Assembly (NCBI GenBank): GCA_002163155.1
Contig: MAAO01000006.1
Coordinates: forward strand, 1,364,001 to 1,428,000
DNA length: 64,000 nt
Source: Halobacteriovorax marinus
GTDB lineage: Bacteria; Bdellovibrionota; Bacteriovoracia; Bacteriovoracales; Bacteriovoracaceae
Direction of reading: 5' to 3'
This document shows, piece by piece, positions 33,977 to 43,441 of the stretch; the first letter of the stretch is position 1; every line of letters starts with the position of its first letter. Under the pieces are notes generated by a model. The model had not been told where the DNA came from and made no database searches. It was given only the letters and a program-made list of their open reading frames with translations. The translations under genes were made by a program, and so were the position numbers.

Positions 33977-34327
33977 TTTGGCTCCTAAGTAGTTATCAAA
34001 TAGTTAGTTTAGTTTACCAACTTTTTGCAAGTTCTTGAGATTACTAGAAACAATTACATACGTGTACAAGAGTTAGTCACTTTTTCATTCTTGTGGCTTT
34101 GTATCAGTATCCTTTATATGTTGGTAAGTTCTATGGGTCTATATCTATCTTATCCTTTAACTACGCTTGCTCTGAAAACTTTTTCTTTTCATAATAAAAC
34201 GTTAAGTTGGCTAAATTCTCGCAAGGAATGTGTTCATACTACCTATGGCCAAAGAGAAATATAATCTTTTCTTGAGCTTACTGCAAACTAGTATTAAGAT
34301 TTTTTTTTATGTTATTATTTGATTGTA

Positions 34328-35197
34328 ATGAGAAAAATTTTTAATTTTACTACTTTTATTGTCATCCTACTAAGCAGTCTTTTTTGCCCCGAAATTATTA
34401 TGGGAAAAACCTTAACTATCGCGGCATGGGACTTTTGCCCCAGTCACTGTTATGACAAAAATAAAAAAAGTCTTATCAAAGAAGCACCTGGCTTTGTTAT
34501 TGAAATCTATCAAGCAATCTTCAAGGATGTTCAAATTGTCAATCTTCCTTTTAATCGTGGTATGCAAGAAACTGATGTAGGGCGTTTCGATGCAGTTAGT
34601 CTACCTTTAAAATTTTCAAAAGCTGAGCTTAAAGACAAAATTCGTCAACTGCCTAGAATGGGTCCTATTTATACTAGGCTAATCTACACTGAAAAAGCTG
34701 TGGCTCCTTACAACGCTTCATGCTTTTTTGTTAATTCTGATTCGAATTGGAAATATAAAGGAATAGATTCGATTAAAGGAAATAGGCTTGGCACCACAAT
34801 GGATTATGAATATGGAAAAAAACTAAATGCTTTTTTTGAAAAGGTAAGAAGTCGTGGAGATAAAGTTACCCTACAAGAATTAACCGGTTCTAATATCCCT
34901 GAAAGAAATTTATTAAAATTAAAATCTAATAGAGTTGATTTGGTTATGGGAGACAAAAATGGTTATCAATATGTTATTAAACAAATGGAAAAAAATAAAA
35001 TAATCCCAAAGGGCTCCTTAAAATTGTCCAGTTGTGTTCCTAATAGTAAAACTCTTTTGTATATTGGATTCACATCGAGACGTCCCAAAGAATCCAAAAG
35101 AAACTCACATTTATTTGACCTAGGAATTGAGAGACTTCGAAAATCTGGTAAACTTCAAGAAATCCTGCTCAAGTATGATATACAGGATTGGGAATAG
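34328..35197 (+). CDS. Orphan family-3 solute-binding protein A
   Basis: About 289 residues from the ATG at 34328; the TTG at 34319 is a weaker start. Signal peptide (FIVILLSSLFCPEIIMGK), then LTIAAWDFCPSHCY, APGFVIEIYQAIF and GRFDAVSLPLKFS. The end is LFDLGIERLRKSGKLQEILL then KYDIQDWE. This is the bilobed SBP_bac_3 layout used for amino acids and similar ligands. A close layout relative is at 45794 (same C-terminal KSGKLxxILxKYxxxDW). No permease or ATPase gene is near. The region 33977-34327 upstream has no other convincing gene. Confidence 0.8.
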   Translation: MRKIFNFTTFIVILLSSLFCPEIIMGKTLTIAAWDFCPSHCYDKNKKSLIKEAPGFVIEIYQAIFKDVQIVNLPFNRGMQETDVGRFDAVSLPLKFSKAELKDKIRQLPRMGPIYTRLIYTEKAVAPYNASCFFVNSDSNWKYKGIDSIKGNRLGTTMDYEYGKKLNAFFEKVRSRGDKVTLQELTGSNIPERNLLKLKSNRVDLVMGDKNGYQYVIKQMEKNKIIPKGSLKLSSCVPNSKTLLYIGFTSRRPKESKRNSHLFDLGIERLRKSGKLQEILLKYDIQDWE

Positions 35198-35300
35198 TAA
35201 GCATTAATTGTCATCACAAAAAGTATCACCTCTATTTTTAAAGAAAGTATTTTTGTACTTTAATTTAGCCGGACGAAAACGCGAATACCTGCAATTTTAA

Positions 35301-35362
<62 letters not shown>

Positions 35363-35391
35363 TGATAAAAAATCAGAACACATTTTAATTT

Positions 35392-35799
35392 CTATCTATA
35401 GGCACCAGCGGAAGATAAAATGTAAGTAATATCGTTGAGACTTTTAAATCTTGCCATCTCTAGAGCTGTTTCGTAATTAGTATTTGTTGCTGAAGAGGCT
35501 AGGTGATTTACATCAATTCTACGGTGCCGTAGAAAAGCACGTCCAGAACAAAGAACACTTCCATATATTTTTGAACCTCCAGTGATGTTTGAACTTTCAC
35601 AAATACTAACATTTGGTCCAATAAAGAGATCGGCAGTATTAGAATCATCTACATAAGCATTGCTAGAAACAAAGCCACCTATGGTTGGATTTCGATGTCT
35701 ATTATTAATAAAATACGCTCCCTCTTCTCCATTACAATTAGCAAAAGAAGAAATAGGTATAGCAGATAAACAAAATAGAAAAATGAATGTAGATTTCAT
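35392..35799 (-). CDS. Small secreted protein with hexapeptide-like repeats, 135 aa
   Basis: Signal peptide (FIFLFCLSAIPISSFANC). The central part (VSSNAYVDDSNTADLFIGPN; SICESSNITGGSKIYGSVLC) has the spacing of a short left-handed or right-handed beta-helix. A paired-cysteine mature domain is present. The C-terminal segment ARFKSLNDITYILSSAG is helical. Function unknown. Confidence 0.6.
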   Translation of the reverse strand: MKSTFIFLFCLSAIPISSFANCNGEEGAYFINNRHRNPTIGGFVSSNAYVDDSNTADLFIGPNVSICESSNITGGSKIYGSVLCSGRAFLRHRRIDVNHLASSATNTNYETALEMARFKSLNDITYILSSAGAYR

Positions 35800-36086
35800 T
35801 AGACCTCCAAAAAATGACCTATATGTTAAAGATTATTAAATTATAGTTGCTTCTACCGCTAGACAATTGGCTTTTGAAATTCATTCCATTGTGTGTGTGT
35901 ATTAATTTTTTACACTTTAAAGAGCTACCAATTAGTCCCTTGTCTTCAGGGATATAGCGAGTAAACCGCCTTTTTAAAATACCCGATGTATAGAGCTCCA
36001 GGGCAAAGCTTATCAGTAGTGTAAAACTAGTCAAGAGCAACACTTAGTACAGAAATAGACTTGTATTCGGTGTTGGTCTTAGAGAT

Positions 36087-36226
36087 TATCTAAGTAAGTG
36101 GGAGAGTTCATCTCTGTTTCAATTATTTTAAAAAATTTTTGATTTATTTCTTTTGAAAGGTTGGAGTTAGGGGAGATCTAATACTTTTGGATTTCTTGAT
36201 TAATGGGGTTAAATTGTCTTATCTTT
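36087..36226 (+). repeat. Dispersed repeat R22
   Basis: Full length, moderately diverged (tatctaagtaagtgggag; taggggagatctaatactttt; gtcttatcttt). In the remaining gap 35800-36086 there is only a weak TTG-started minus ORF (35819-36043), not called. Confidence 0.85.
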
Positions 36227-36256
36227 TGTTCTTTTATTTCAAATCCAAATAAATAG

Positions 36257-36280
36257 AACCTGTGAAATTAATCACAGGTT
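36257..36280. terminator. Terminator of the 295-aa secreted protein gene
   Basis: AACCTGTG / CACAGGTT stem with an 8-base loop, about 20 bp beyond the minus-strand stop. Confidence 0.7.
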
Positions 36281-36298
36281 CATTTTTAAAATGAAATA

Positions 36299-37186
36299 TT
36301 AATCGTTAAACGTTTGAGTAAGTTCAGTGTTAAGAATAACTTGCATGTTGTGAGCAGAGTTAATTCTAAAGTTTGATTTCTTAGTTTCTTTGAAAGAGTA
36401 TCTGATAACACATTTCTTAGGACCAACAATACTAGCGTTAGTTACGATAGGAACTTCAGAGAAGTAAAAAGCAGCATCATTTGCAATTGATGAAAAGGTA
36501 GTAGTTGCTTCTGAAGTACGAGCTGCACCATTATCATCAGTAGTACATACAATTTGTGCTTTAGTCTCAAGACCTGAAAGAAGTTTATAATCTTTTAAAC
36601 CATTTGTACCACGAGCAGAAAGATCAGTAAAAGTTGCAGTTGCACTAGCAAGAACTTCAGTTATAGAACCTTCGTGACCGCCCCATACATTTTCTTTTGG
36701 ACCATCGTAACAGATGTCAACAAAGTACTCTGCACCGTAAAGTTCAGAACTTAATTCCATATGAAGAGACGTAAGAGCAAGAGGGTTACCATTTGCACTT
36801 CTGTGAGCAGTAGACTTCATTGCATTAGGCCAATAATATGCACCGGAATCGGCAGAAGCTAAAACAAATGTATTAGTTCCATCAGCTGCTCTATGTCCAG
36901 TTGTTGAAGATAAACGAGCATAGTTATTGTCTTCGTCTAATTCAGTAAGACCGTAAAAGAAACCATTTTTAGTGAAAGTTCCTGGAGTAGTCGCTGTAGT
37001 AGAACCGTTACCGGCGTCGTAACCTACAGTGTTTGTGTTTTCTAGGAGTCTAATTCCAGCATTACATGCATAGATGTTTGGTCCTGATGAATAAACTTTA
37101 AAGCTAAAAGTGTTCTCAATTGCTTGAGCAGAAAAAGATGTTGCAACAACTGCTGCACCAATTAGGGCTTTTTTAACTACGTTCAT
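36299..37186 (-). CDS. Secreted protein, probably abundant, 295 aa
   Basis: Signal peptide (ALIGAAVVATSFSAQAIEN). The mature part is rich in Thr, Ser, Ala, Asn and beta-strand patterns, with cysteines spread along it (YACNAGIRLLEN; VDICYDG; AQIVCTTDDNG; PKKCVIRYSF). A strong AGGAG ribosome site, a good terminator and more regular codon use than its neighbours suggest high expression. It is the only gene of the R22-R23 unit. A surface or envelope protein is likely; the family is unknown. Confidence 0.7.
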   Translation of the reverse strand: MNVVKKALIGAAVVATSFSAQAIENTFSFKVYSSGPNIYACNAGIRLLENTNTVGYDAGNGSTTATTPGTFTKNGFFYGLTELDEDNNYARLSSTTGHRAADGTNTFVLASADSGAYYWPNAMKSTAHRSANGNPLALTSLHMELSSELYGAEYFVDICYDGPKENVWGGHEGSITEVLASATATFTDLSARGTNGLKDYKLLSGLETKAQIVCTTDDNGAARTSEATTTFSSIANDAAFYFSEVPIVTNASIVGPKKCVIRYSFKETKKSNFRINSAHNMQVILNTELTQTFND

Positions 37187-37514
37187 TTAGTTCTCCTTAA
37201 AAAGCGGTTTATATCAAATTTGAAATTTGAATTAGTAATTTTTTATTATTGAGTTAATAGGAAGTTTTTCAAATATAGTCAATAGAGATTTTGATTACAT
37301 GTAAAAAAGATTACCTTCTAAAGTATTGAAATTAATATTATCTTAAGATCGGCGTGTTGACGCGGGGCGCGGGAACGGTTTAGCTAGTTGTTCGATTGAA
37401 ATATGAAAAGATTAAGGGATATTCCACTTCACGAAGAGGTACCGTCTTGTATTTGTTCTATCTAGGTCTGTGACGCCATTATTAAAAATAATGATTTCGA
37501 AGTAATACCTTTCT

Positions 37515-37630
37515 TATTTAGGCTAGTGGGTGAGTTCTTCAAATGTTGAATATATTTAGTTGATATTGATTTACTTTTCTTTAAAGCTTATATTTGGTAT
37601 TTAAATCGGTACGAGTAGGTATTCCCTAAC
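37515..37630 (+). repeat. Dispersed repeat R23 (strongly decayed)
   Basis: Only the left end (tatttaggctagtgggtgag) and scattered later blocks match. The gap 37187-37514 contains a short GC-rich patch at 37349-37380 but no gene. Confidence 0.5.
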
Positions 37631-37640
37631 ATAGTAAAGT

Positions 37641-38339
37641 TTAGTATTTTGGAAAGTAAGCAGTCACTAAAGTACCACTAGAGCCTTCATCTATATTCGA
37701 TTTTATTTCAAGTCTGCCGTTGTGCTTGATGAGAAAATTATTTGCAATGACGGCTCCAAGACCATAACCTTTCTCATTTTCAGTGCCGTTAGTCGAGTGT
37801 GCATCATTTTTAAACACCGACTCAATTTGTTCGCAACTCATTCCTACTCCAGCATCCTGAACGTAAATGGCCACTTCGGTATCATTGGCAATATAAGAAC
37901 CAATCTTTATAGTTGATGACCTATTAGAAAATTTAATCGCATTGGTAAGAAAATTTCCAAGAATAGATAAAGATATATTTTGTAGATCTCCAAGTATCGT
38001 TACATCCTGAATATCAGTTTCAAGTTTAATATTCTTTGAAACGATCATTTCATTATTAAGAATAATAGAATTTTGAATAAGATCATTTGTAGAAATAGGG
38101 CTGGTCTGAACGATTCGTTTATTGGCAATCAAGCATCTTTGAGACATATCTACACAATGCTTAATCGACTCGATACTTCGATCAATAATTGAGTAATAGT
38201 TATTTATTTTTTCTAGAGAAAGGTTCTTTGGTTTTTTTAAGATTCGGGTGCAGTTTGAAAGTAACGAAACGGAGTTAGATATATCATGAGCTATAATTCT
38301 TAATACTAGCTCTTGTTCATCACATTTTTGAATATCCAT
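37641..38339 (-). CDS. Cytoplasmic histidine kinase
   Basis: 232 residues, no membrane segment. A HisKA-like H-box IIAHDISNSVSLLSN is near residue 15. The ATPase domain has NFLTNAIKFSN (N box), VQDAGVGMS (G1) and GYGLGAVIANNFLIKHNG (G2). It lacks an input domain, so the signal may come from the upstream FIST-like protein. Last gene of a three-gene cluster with 38429 and 39069. Confidence 0.85.
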   Translation of the reverse strand: MDIQKCDEQELVLRIIAHDISNSVSLLSNCTRILKKPKNLSLEKINNYYSIIDRSIESIKHCVDMSQRCLIANKRIVQTSPISTNDLIQNSIILNNEMIVSKNIKLETDIQDVTILGDLQNISLSILGNFLTNAIKFSNRSSTIKIGSYIANDTEVAIYVQDAGVGMSCEQIESVFKNDAHSTNGTENEKGYGLGAVIANNFLIKHNGRLEIKSNIDEGSSGTLVTAYFPKY

Positions 38340-38428
38340 CGTTGCTCTTACCTATTGTCAATAACTGAAGCAAGTACAATATAAACCATAAGGGGAGCAA
38401 AAGGCAACTATAAGAGAAGATATAGTTG

Positions 38429-39091
38429 TTATTTCAGAAGCAAACGAACACCTACTCTTTTCTTACTTTCGAGTATTGTATTGAAAATAGGTACTTTTCT
38501 TCTTAGTTTTAGGATCAGGTGTTTGTATCCATCAGGAAGTTCGGTTGTCTTGACGTGACAGTTAGCATTTTTGACTAGAATTGTAAGTAGGGTCATTTCT
38601 AGAGGTGTTAGAGGGTAGTTTGTGTTATCAGTTATAATTAGCCTATTTACGAGGTCTAAAGTTAATTCTTCGAACTTAAATATATTTTTTGAATCATGAA
38701 AGTTTATGGCATTTTTGAATAAGTCTTTTCCAATATTCATTTGCTCTATAAGTGGTTTTATTAAAACTTTCTCTAAAGTTAAGAATTTTTCACTTTCAGA
38801 CTGCATACCTCTTTCTTGAGCATCTCGATTCATTAAACTAAAGCTACTTAGCCCCGCATTGATATGCTTGTTATTAGTAATATTATTTATTATTGAACTA
38901 AACTCCTGTTTTAGATAGGCATCTTTAGTATTTTTTGCACGTAAACTTCTCATCTCGACTATAAGAGACTCTGTAAAAAGCTTCAATTTACGCGCGTGAT
39001 TCTCTAACTCTTGGGGGTCGCTTATTTTGCTTTCATCAATTTTTAAAAGTGGGTTATTTAAATTCATTTTAGCTGCGCTCTTTAATTCCAA
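38429..39091 (-). CDS. Winged-helix regulator without receiver domain
   Basis: 220 residues. Residues ~155-220 (LTPLEMTLLTILVKNANCHV; LILKLRRKVPIFNTILESKK; RVGVRLLL) follow the OmpR/Trans_reg_C winged-helix pattern. The N-terminal 150 residues are helical and contain no phospho-acceptor aspartate motif. It overlaps the end of the FIST-like gene by 23 bp, so translation is coupled. It probably acts as the DNA-binding output of this cluster. Confidence 0.65.
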   Translation of the reverse strand: MELKSAAKMNLNNPLLKIDESKISDPQELENHARKLKLFTESLIVEMRSLRAKNTKDAYLKQEFSSIINNITNNKHINAGLSSFSLMNRDAQERGMQSESEKFLTLEKVLIKPLIEQMNIGKDLFKNAINFHDSKNIFKFEELTLDLVNRLIITDNTNYPLTPLEMTLLTILVKNANCHVKTTELPDGYKHLILKLRRKVPIFNTILESKKRVGVRLLLK

Positions 39092-40094
39092 GCATTCCTA
39101 GTAAGTGTGATTGATACTTGAATTCATTACCTCTTCCATAAAATATTTTTTTTGATCCAAATCCGAATCCTTCTTTGCCAGAACCTTCAAAATATTTTGT
39201 TTTTGTCTCTTCCAGGTCTACTAGATGGTTTGCCTCAATCATCGCATTAAGTCTTGTTAAACAAGTGATTATTAAGTTCTGGTCATATTCATTGGCCACT
39301 TCTTTAGACAAATCTAAAAATTCATTTTTAAATGTAACGCCATGTTTGGCGATAATTTGAACCTTATCACCAGCTTTAATACAAGAATTAGTAGACAACT
39401 CATTCTTTGAAACTAACTGAACTTCGTTCAATTCACTATTTATTAGAATTGCGATTTCATTGGGAGTATAGCTCATAAAATAAGAATGAAAAGTATTGAA
39501 GGCGCTATCTTCGCTGAATTCGGTAATATGACCATTCTCGGCTTTACTAACAGTGAACTCTTCACTCATTTTGGAATCATGAATGTTGGTGATAAATGGT
39601 TTACAGGCTATTTTCTCTTTATAATCCACGAGAAGAATTTCTTGTTCTGATCGATCTTGAAAAAGAAGACTGTGATTTGCACCATAGAAGTTTGTATCAG
39701 CATAAGTCTTACTAAGACATCCAACTAACTTAGAAATCTCTTTATTTTTTAATGAGGAATGAATAAAGCAAAAATCACTAAGATTTAAATGTTGTGATTC
39801 ATCTTCAAGGTTGGACATTGTTAGCTTGTGAATGACTGGAGTATTATTAAAGGCCAGAAAGAGTACCCCTGTTTGAACATACTGCTTTACATAATCACCG
39901 ACACCACCAACTGTACCTGTTATCATTATTACATCTGGGAACTTGTCGTGCATTATCGCGATGAGCTCGACGATATCTATTTCTTCAGTGGGAAAAATAT
40001 GTAATGACTTAAAAGAATTATCCTGACTTAATTCATAAATTGCTTCTTTTGCAATTGATGTTATTGAAGTGCCATAAATCATTTTATAGTACAT
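39069..40094 (-). CDS. FIST-like sensor protein
   Basis: 341 residues, soluble. The N-terminal Rossmann-like part (FPDVIMITGTVGGVGDYVKQ; TGVLFLAFNN) and the C-terminal part (GDKVQIIAKHGVTFKNEFLD) fit the FIST/FIST_C arrangement of small-ligand sensors linked to signal transduction. The match is by layout and short motifs only. An AAGGA site precedes the ATG. First gene of the cluster with a winged-helix regulator and a histidine kinase. Confidence 0.55.
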   Translation of the reverse strand: MYYKMIYGTSITSIAKEAIYELSQDNSFKSLHIFPTEEIDIVELIAIMHDKFPDVIMITGTVGGVGDYVKQYVQTGVLFLAFNNTPVIHKLTMSNLEDESQHLNLSDFCFIHSSLKNKEISKLVGCLSKTYADTNFYGANHSLLFQDRSEQEILLVDYKEKIACKPFITNIHDSKMSEEFTVSKAENGHITEFSEDSAFNTFHSYFMSYTPNEIAILINSELNEVQLVSKNELSTNSCIKAGDKVQIIAKHGVTFKNEFLDLSKEVANEYDQNLIITCLTRLNAMIEANHLVDLEETKTKYFEGSGKEGFGFGSKKIFYGRGNEFKYQSHLLGMLGIKERS

Positions 40095-40328
40095 ATAGAA
40101 TCCTTAAATGATGTAATGTTATCTAAGCTTATAGTTTAATATGTCATAAACTATTCTATGTATCAATTCTTGAATTATTATGAATTTATTTTCTATTTAC
40201 TATGCTTTCTAGAGTTGTCATTGTTAAAAATTTGTACCGGTACTTCTTTAAGTGTTTAATAATAGGTAAGGTAAGGCAAGGTAAGGAGAGGACAATTTCC
40301 TCCTATTCTTCAAGAGACCCAAGGAATC

Positions 40329-40467
40329 TATCTAAGAAGATGTGAGGGTCATTCTTGGTTATTAATATTTCGACATGATTTGATTTATATTATTTAAATA
40401 AAGGTTATCTGCAGGGGGAGTGATGCTTTAGATTCCTTGAATAAGGTGATTCATTTGTCTTGTCCTT
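40329..40467 (+). repeat. Dispersed repeat R24
   Basis: Full length, somewhat diverged (tatctaagaagatgtgagg; aaggttatctgcagggggag; cttgtcctt). Before it, at 40266-40290, there are three short tandem ggtaa units. The rest of 40095-40539 has only a hairpin near 40495-40516 that may terminate the gene to the right. Confidence 0.85.
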
Positions 40468-40539
40468 TCCGTTTTAAAAACTTTGCAAGAAAAAAGGAGC
40501 GACTATTGTCACTCCTATATTTAATATTTTCTTTTAATC

Positions 40540-41484
40540 TTATTTGTAAATTTGAGTCTCTACTAGAGAAGTAATTACTGGCACAAACCTTACTTCACCA
40601 TCTCGTAGCTTTTTATTATCTTCTAACTTAAGTTTATATTCGCCATCAGTATCAACTGTAAGAGATGAAGATCCAATATATTTAACACCAGGGTACTCTG
40701 GGTAGAAGACATGGTACACAATAGTAATTGCTAATCTAAAATGTCCATTCGAGTTGTTATTTATAGTAAACACCTCTGTATCTTGGTTATATATTAAAGA
40801 AACTGGTCCACCTTGTGATTGGTAATAAAGCTCTCCTGATGAAGGGCCAGCCTGACTAACTGTTCTTACGGCCTTACTTTCTAAATTATCATTCCAGTCA
40901 ACACTTTCTGGGATACCATCACCATCAGCATCTATTGCAGCACAACCTGTTTCATCAACACCTGCTAGAGTCTTTAATTCATCTAAACATTGGTCTTCGC
41001 TATCAATTACACCATCAGCATCAGTATCTACTAATAGGTGTTTTAGTGCGATGTTCGCTGAAATTCTTTTTGCGGCCATACAAGTGATAAATACACCTTC
41101 AGCTTTTCTCTCTATTATAGAGTTTAACTTTGCTGTTTTTGCATGAAAGTTATTTCTATTCATATTTTTCTTATATGTGCTTAATGCTTGTGACCTACAT
41201 TGCGTGTTTGCAACAGTGGCCTCTACATTATTTAAAGTCTCACATAGTGCTGAATTATATCCTGAGTCTTCATTTACAGGAGTACCTTCTGATAAAATTT
41301 GCTTTTTAGATCTGAGCATCACACATGCACCATCTTTAAATGTAACCTTTCCGTTTACATTGTAATCATAGCTTTTAACAACGCCCTTATTATTAAGGTA
41401 AGTAGGATTACTAATCCCTAGTGCGAATGTTGAAAGTGAGAATACTGCAGAAGTTGCAATTGTGAATAGTTTGATCTTGTTCAT
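40540..41484 (-). CDS. Secreted protein with calcium-binding TSP3-type repeats
   Basis: 314 residues. Signal peptide (LFTIATSAVFSLSTFALG); an N-terminal helical, cysteine-containing domain; and two aspartate-rich segments at about residues 150-185 (DTDADGVIDSEDQC; DADGDGIPESVDW) of the thrombospondin type 3 kind that bind Ca2+. A C-terminal beta-sandwich-like domain follows. Probably surface-located. It is the only intact gene of the R24-R25 unit. Confidence 0.78.
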   Translation of the reverse strand: MNKIKLFTIATSAVFSLSTFALGISNPTYLNNKGVVKSYDYNVNGKVTFKDGACVMLRSKKQILSEGTPVNEDSGYNSALCETLNNVEATVANTQCRSQALSTYKKNMNRNNFHAKTAKLNSIIERKAEGVFITCMAAKRISANIALKHLLVDTDADGVIDSEDQCLDELKTLAGVDETGCAAIDADGDGIPESVDWNDNLESKAVRTVSQAGPSSGELYYQSQGGPVSLIYNQDTEVFTINNNSNGHFRLAITIVYHVFYPEYPGVKYIGSSSLTVDTDGEYKLKLEDNKKLRDGEVRFVPVITSLVETQIYK

Positions 41485-41695
41485 GGATTCCCCTTATAAA
41501 TGTTTGTTCTTGGGATATATAGTTGCATGGACTGTGCCAATTACTAAGATAGTGGGATTTTATTTGATTGCTGTGTTTTCGGTGAGATAGAGGGGCTAGG
41601 TGTTTGATAATAGTGTTTAAATATTTACCTATGCTTAAAATTTAGACATTTATTGTAATAAGTTCATATTTTTTTATTGGTGATGCTACTCAATG

Positions 41696-41868
41696 AGCCT
41701 AGCTTCCTTTTTCATGTCCCTAACTATGGCTTCTGCTTGAAGGGTATGAGCAATCTCTTCAATGTCCGATAAAGTGCTTTACCAAGGTCCTTTCTGATCC
41801 GATTTTTGATACATATACAGCCATTATATAATTATCCTGTATAGAACTAAAGCCAGCAGATTGATGGT
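41696..41868 (-). pseudogene. Unrecognised frameshifted gene fragment next to R25
   Basis: Two minus-strand frames join across a frameshift: QNHQSAGFSSIQDNYIMAVY then VSKIGSERTLVKHF, followed by SDIEEIAHTLQAEAIVRDMK and KEARLIE with a stop. Protein-like composition, no start, family unknown. The rest of 41485-41875 shows nothing else. Confidence 0.45.
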
Positions 41869-41875
41869 TTTGAAT

Positions 41876-42005
41876 TACTTGAAATATTTTTCTCCATTTT
41901 GTTTATGTGACATAATTTTGACTTATATCATTTATAAAAAGGTTGTCTGTAGGGGGAGTGATGCTTTAGATTCCTTGATTAAGCAGCTTGGTTCGTCCTA
42001 TCCTT
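41876..42005 (+). repeat. Dispersed repeat R25
   Basis: Left end decayed (tacttgaaatatttttctcc); the rest is well conserved (aaggttgtctgtagggggag; ttcgtcctatcctt). Confidence 0.82.
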
Positions 42006-42055
42006 ATTCTTTACAATTTTTAAAAATTCTTTACTAGATTCAATGCGTGGTCGAT

Positions 42056-42388
42056 TTATTTCTCTCTGTCAGATCTTTTGAATACAAAGTAAGCCATTCC
42101 AATAAAGACTAATTGAACAAAAAGCCTAACCATCGCAGCTTCCTTACTTCCTATTGCGGGAACATCTTTTAAAAGATCCCATATATGAATAGGAAAAAAT
42201 ACTAGCATTAAAGCTATGAAGCATGCAGAACCTAATGCCCTCCATTTTGTTCTAATGATAAGAATACCGATAATGAGCTCAATTACTGAAAAAAGGTAAT
42301 TCACTGCAAGTTTAGGAAGGAAGTTAGGGATGAAGCCATTATAAAATTCTGGATTGGAGACATGATTATAAGCACCAAAAATCATCAT
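42056..42388 (-). CDS. DoxX-like membrane protein
   Basis: 110 residues with four membrane segments (YLFSVIELIIGILIIR, ALGSACFIALMLVFFP, MVRLFVQLVFIGMAYFVF, plus the N-terminal one). DoxX-like small membrane proteins are the best match. The frame stays open for 20 codons upstream (NIFATFFLATMM), where an AAGGA site precedes ATA/ATC codons but no ATG or GTG. The real start may be a rare one near 42448, or the first helix may be incomplete. Confidence 0.65.
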   Translation of the reverse strand: MMIFGAYNHVSNPEFYNGFIPNFLPKLAVNYLFSVIELIIGILIIRTKWRALGSACFIALMLVFFPIHIWDLLKDVPAIGSKEAAMVRLFVQLVFIGMAYFVFKRSDREK

Positions 42389-42482
42389 TGTTGCAAGGAA
42401 AAATGTCGCGAATATATTGAGGTATTTAGTTAGTGTATTTATGATTATTCCTTTCTGCAGAGCTTTTTTAAGTTTAGCATAT

Positions 42483-42854
42483 TTATTTAAACTTGTTATT
42501 CATATAGTCCTCAAAAGTCATAGACTCTTGCTCGTCAGATTCAATTTTGGCCTCTTTTTCTTTGATTGTATCTTTTAGTTTATTTCCTGCTTGTGAAGAG
42601 ACTATCTTCGGAGTGCTTACTTGTTTTTCTGGAGCAGTTACAGTGATAATCTTCTCTAAGTTATAGTCTAAATACAGATGATACCCATCTAGCCTAATGA
42701 TGACTTCATGTTCTGAGCGCTCTTCATATTCACCATGTTGAAGGATTTTTATGAGTTGCAGATCAGTGACATTCCTCTCTATTTGTCTTTGTTTAGCATG
42801 GTAGGTTTTGAGGATACCCATGATCTTTTTTTTATTAAAACGTTTTTTTTGCAT
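42483..42854 (-). CDS. DUF4258-like protein
   Basis: 123 residues. Residues 18-75 (YHAKQRQIERNVTDLQLIKI, LQHGEYEE, HLYLDYNLEKIITV) match the pattern of DUF4258: H-x3-R-x-x-E-R, a short helix, then three strands. DUF4258 is distantly related to RelE-type toxins. The C-terminal 45 residues are charged and helical. It has no partner antitoxin nearby. Confidence 0.55.
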   Translation of the reverse strand: MQKKRFNKKKIMGILKTYHAKQRQIERNVTDLQLIKILQHGEYEERSEHEVIIRLDGYHLYLDYNLEKIITVTAPEKQVSTPKIVSSQAGNKLKDTIKEKEAKIESDEQESMTFEDYMNNKFK

Positions 42855-43038
42855 ACACTAAAATAGCACAAATAAATGTATCAGAAAACAAATTGAGCCA
42901 TTTAGTATAATCTCTATATAGGCGACTTGTTCAATAGTGTTATTTGTATCTTCTATTGATTCGCAAGCGATCGGATTAACAAATAACTCCTAGATAAGTA
43001 TCTCTATATTATTAAGTGATTAAAGCTGAAAGTGTTTT

Positions 43039-43152
43039 TATCTAAATAAATAAATAAATAAGTAAGGAGAGTCTTTCTCCGTTTTTATAATTTGGACATG
43101 ATTTTGATACTTTGAGAACTCTTGAATAATGGGTCTAGTTTGTCCTATCCTT
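43039..43152 (+). repeat. Dispersed repeat R26 with tetranucleotide expansion
   Basis: Left end tatctaaataaataaat with five tandem taaa units, then agtaaggagagtctttctcc, a central deletion, and the right end gtttgtcctatcctt. Confidence 0.8.
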
Positions 43153-43258
43153 TGAAATAATTATGTTAAATAATTGATACCTACTTGAGAAGAGATTCAT
43201 TCTAAAGTAGGTAGCAAGTTAAAATTTAAAAATTTTTCTTATAAGTATTTATATCTGA

Positions 43259-43402
43259 AAAAAGTATATTCCCTCTAGATCTATTGGACCAAGTGGAGGT
43301 TCAGGAGGCAAGACAGACGCTTGTCTGAAGCATAAGACCGCGGTTAAGGCCTGTAATAGCTTGCCTGGGTTCTTGGCCAGTTACGGCTCGATTACAGTTT
43401 AA
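43259..43402 (+). pseudogene. Short cysteine-containing C-terminal fragment
   Basis: A frame without a start: IGPSGGSGGKTDACLKHKTA then VKACNSLPGFLASYGSITV and a stop. It is richer in G+C than its surroundings. It may be the end of a small secreted protein. The remainder of 42855-43441 holds only R26. Confidence 0.35.
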
Positions 43403-43441
43403 GTGTTCTCTAAATCTTTAAGAAGCTCTGTGAGGATGAAT

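Noticed and set aside
34025-34264. 79-aa ORF with hydrophobic stretch
   Set aside because: TTG start without ribosome site in the upstream region of two genes; no protein-like conservation visible.
35819-36043. 74-aa minus-strand ORF
   Set aside because: TTG start without ribosome site, odd composition after the hydrophobic start.
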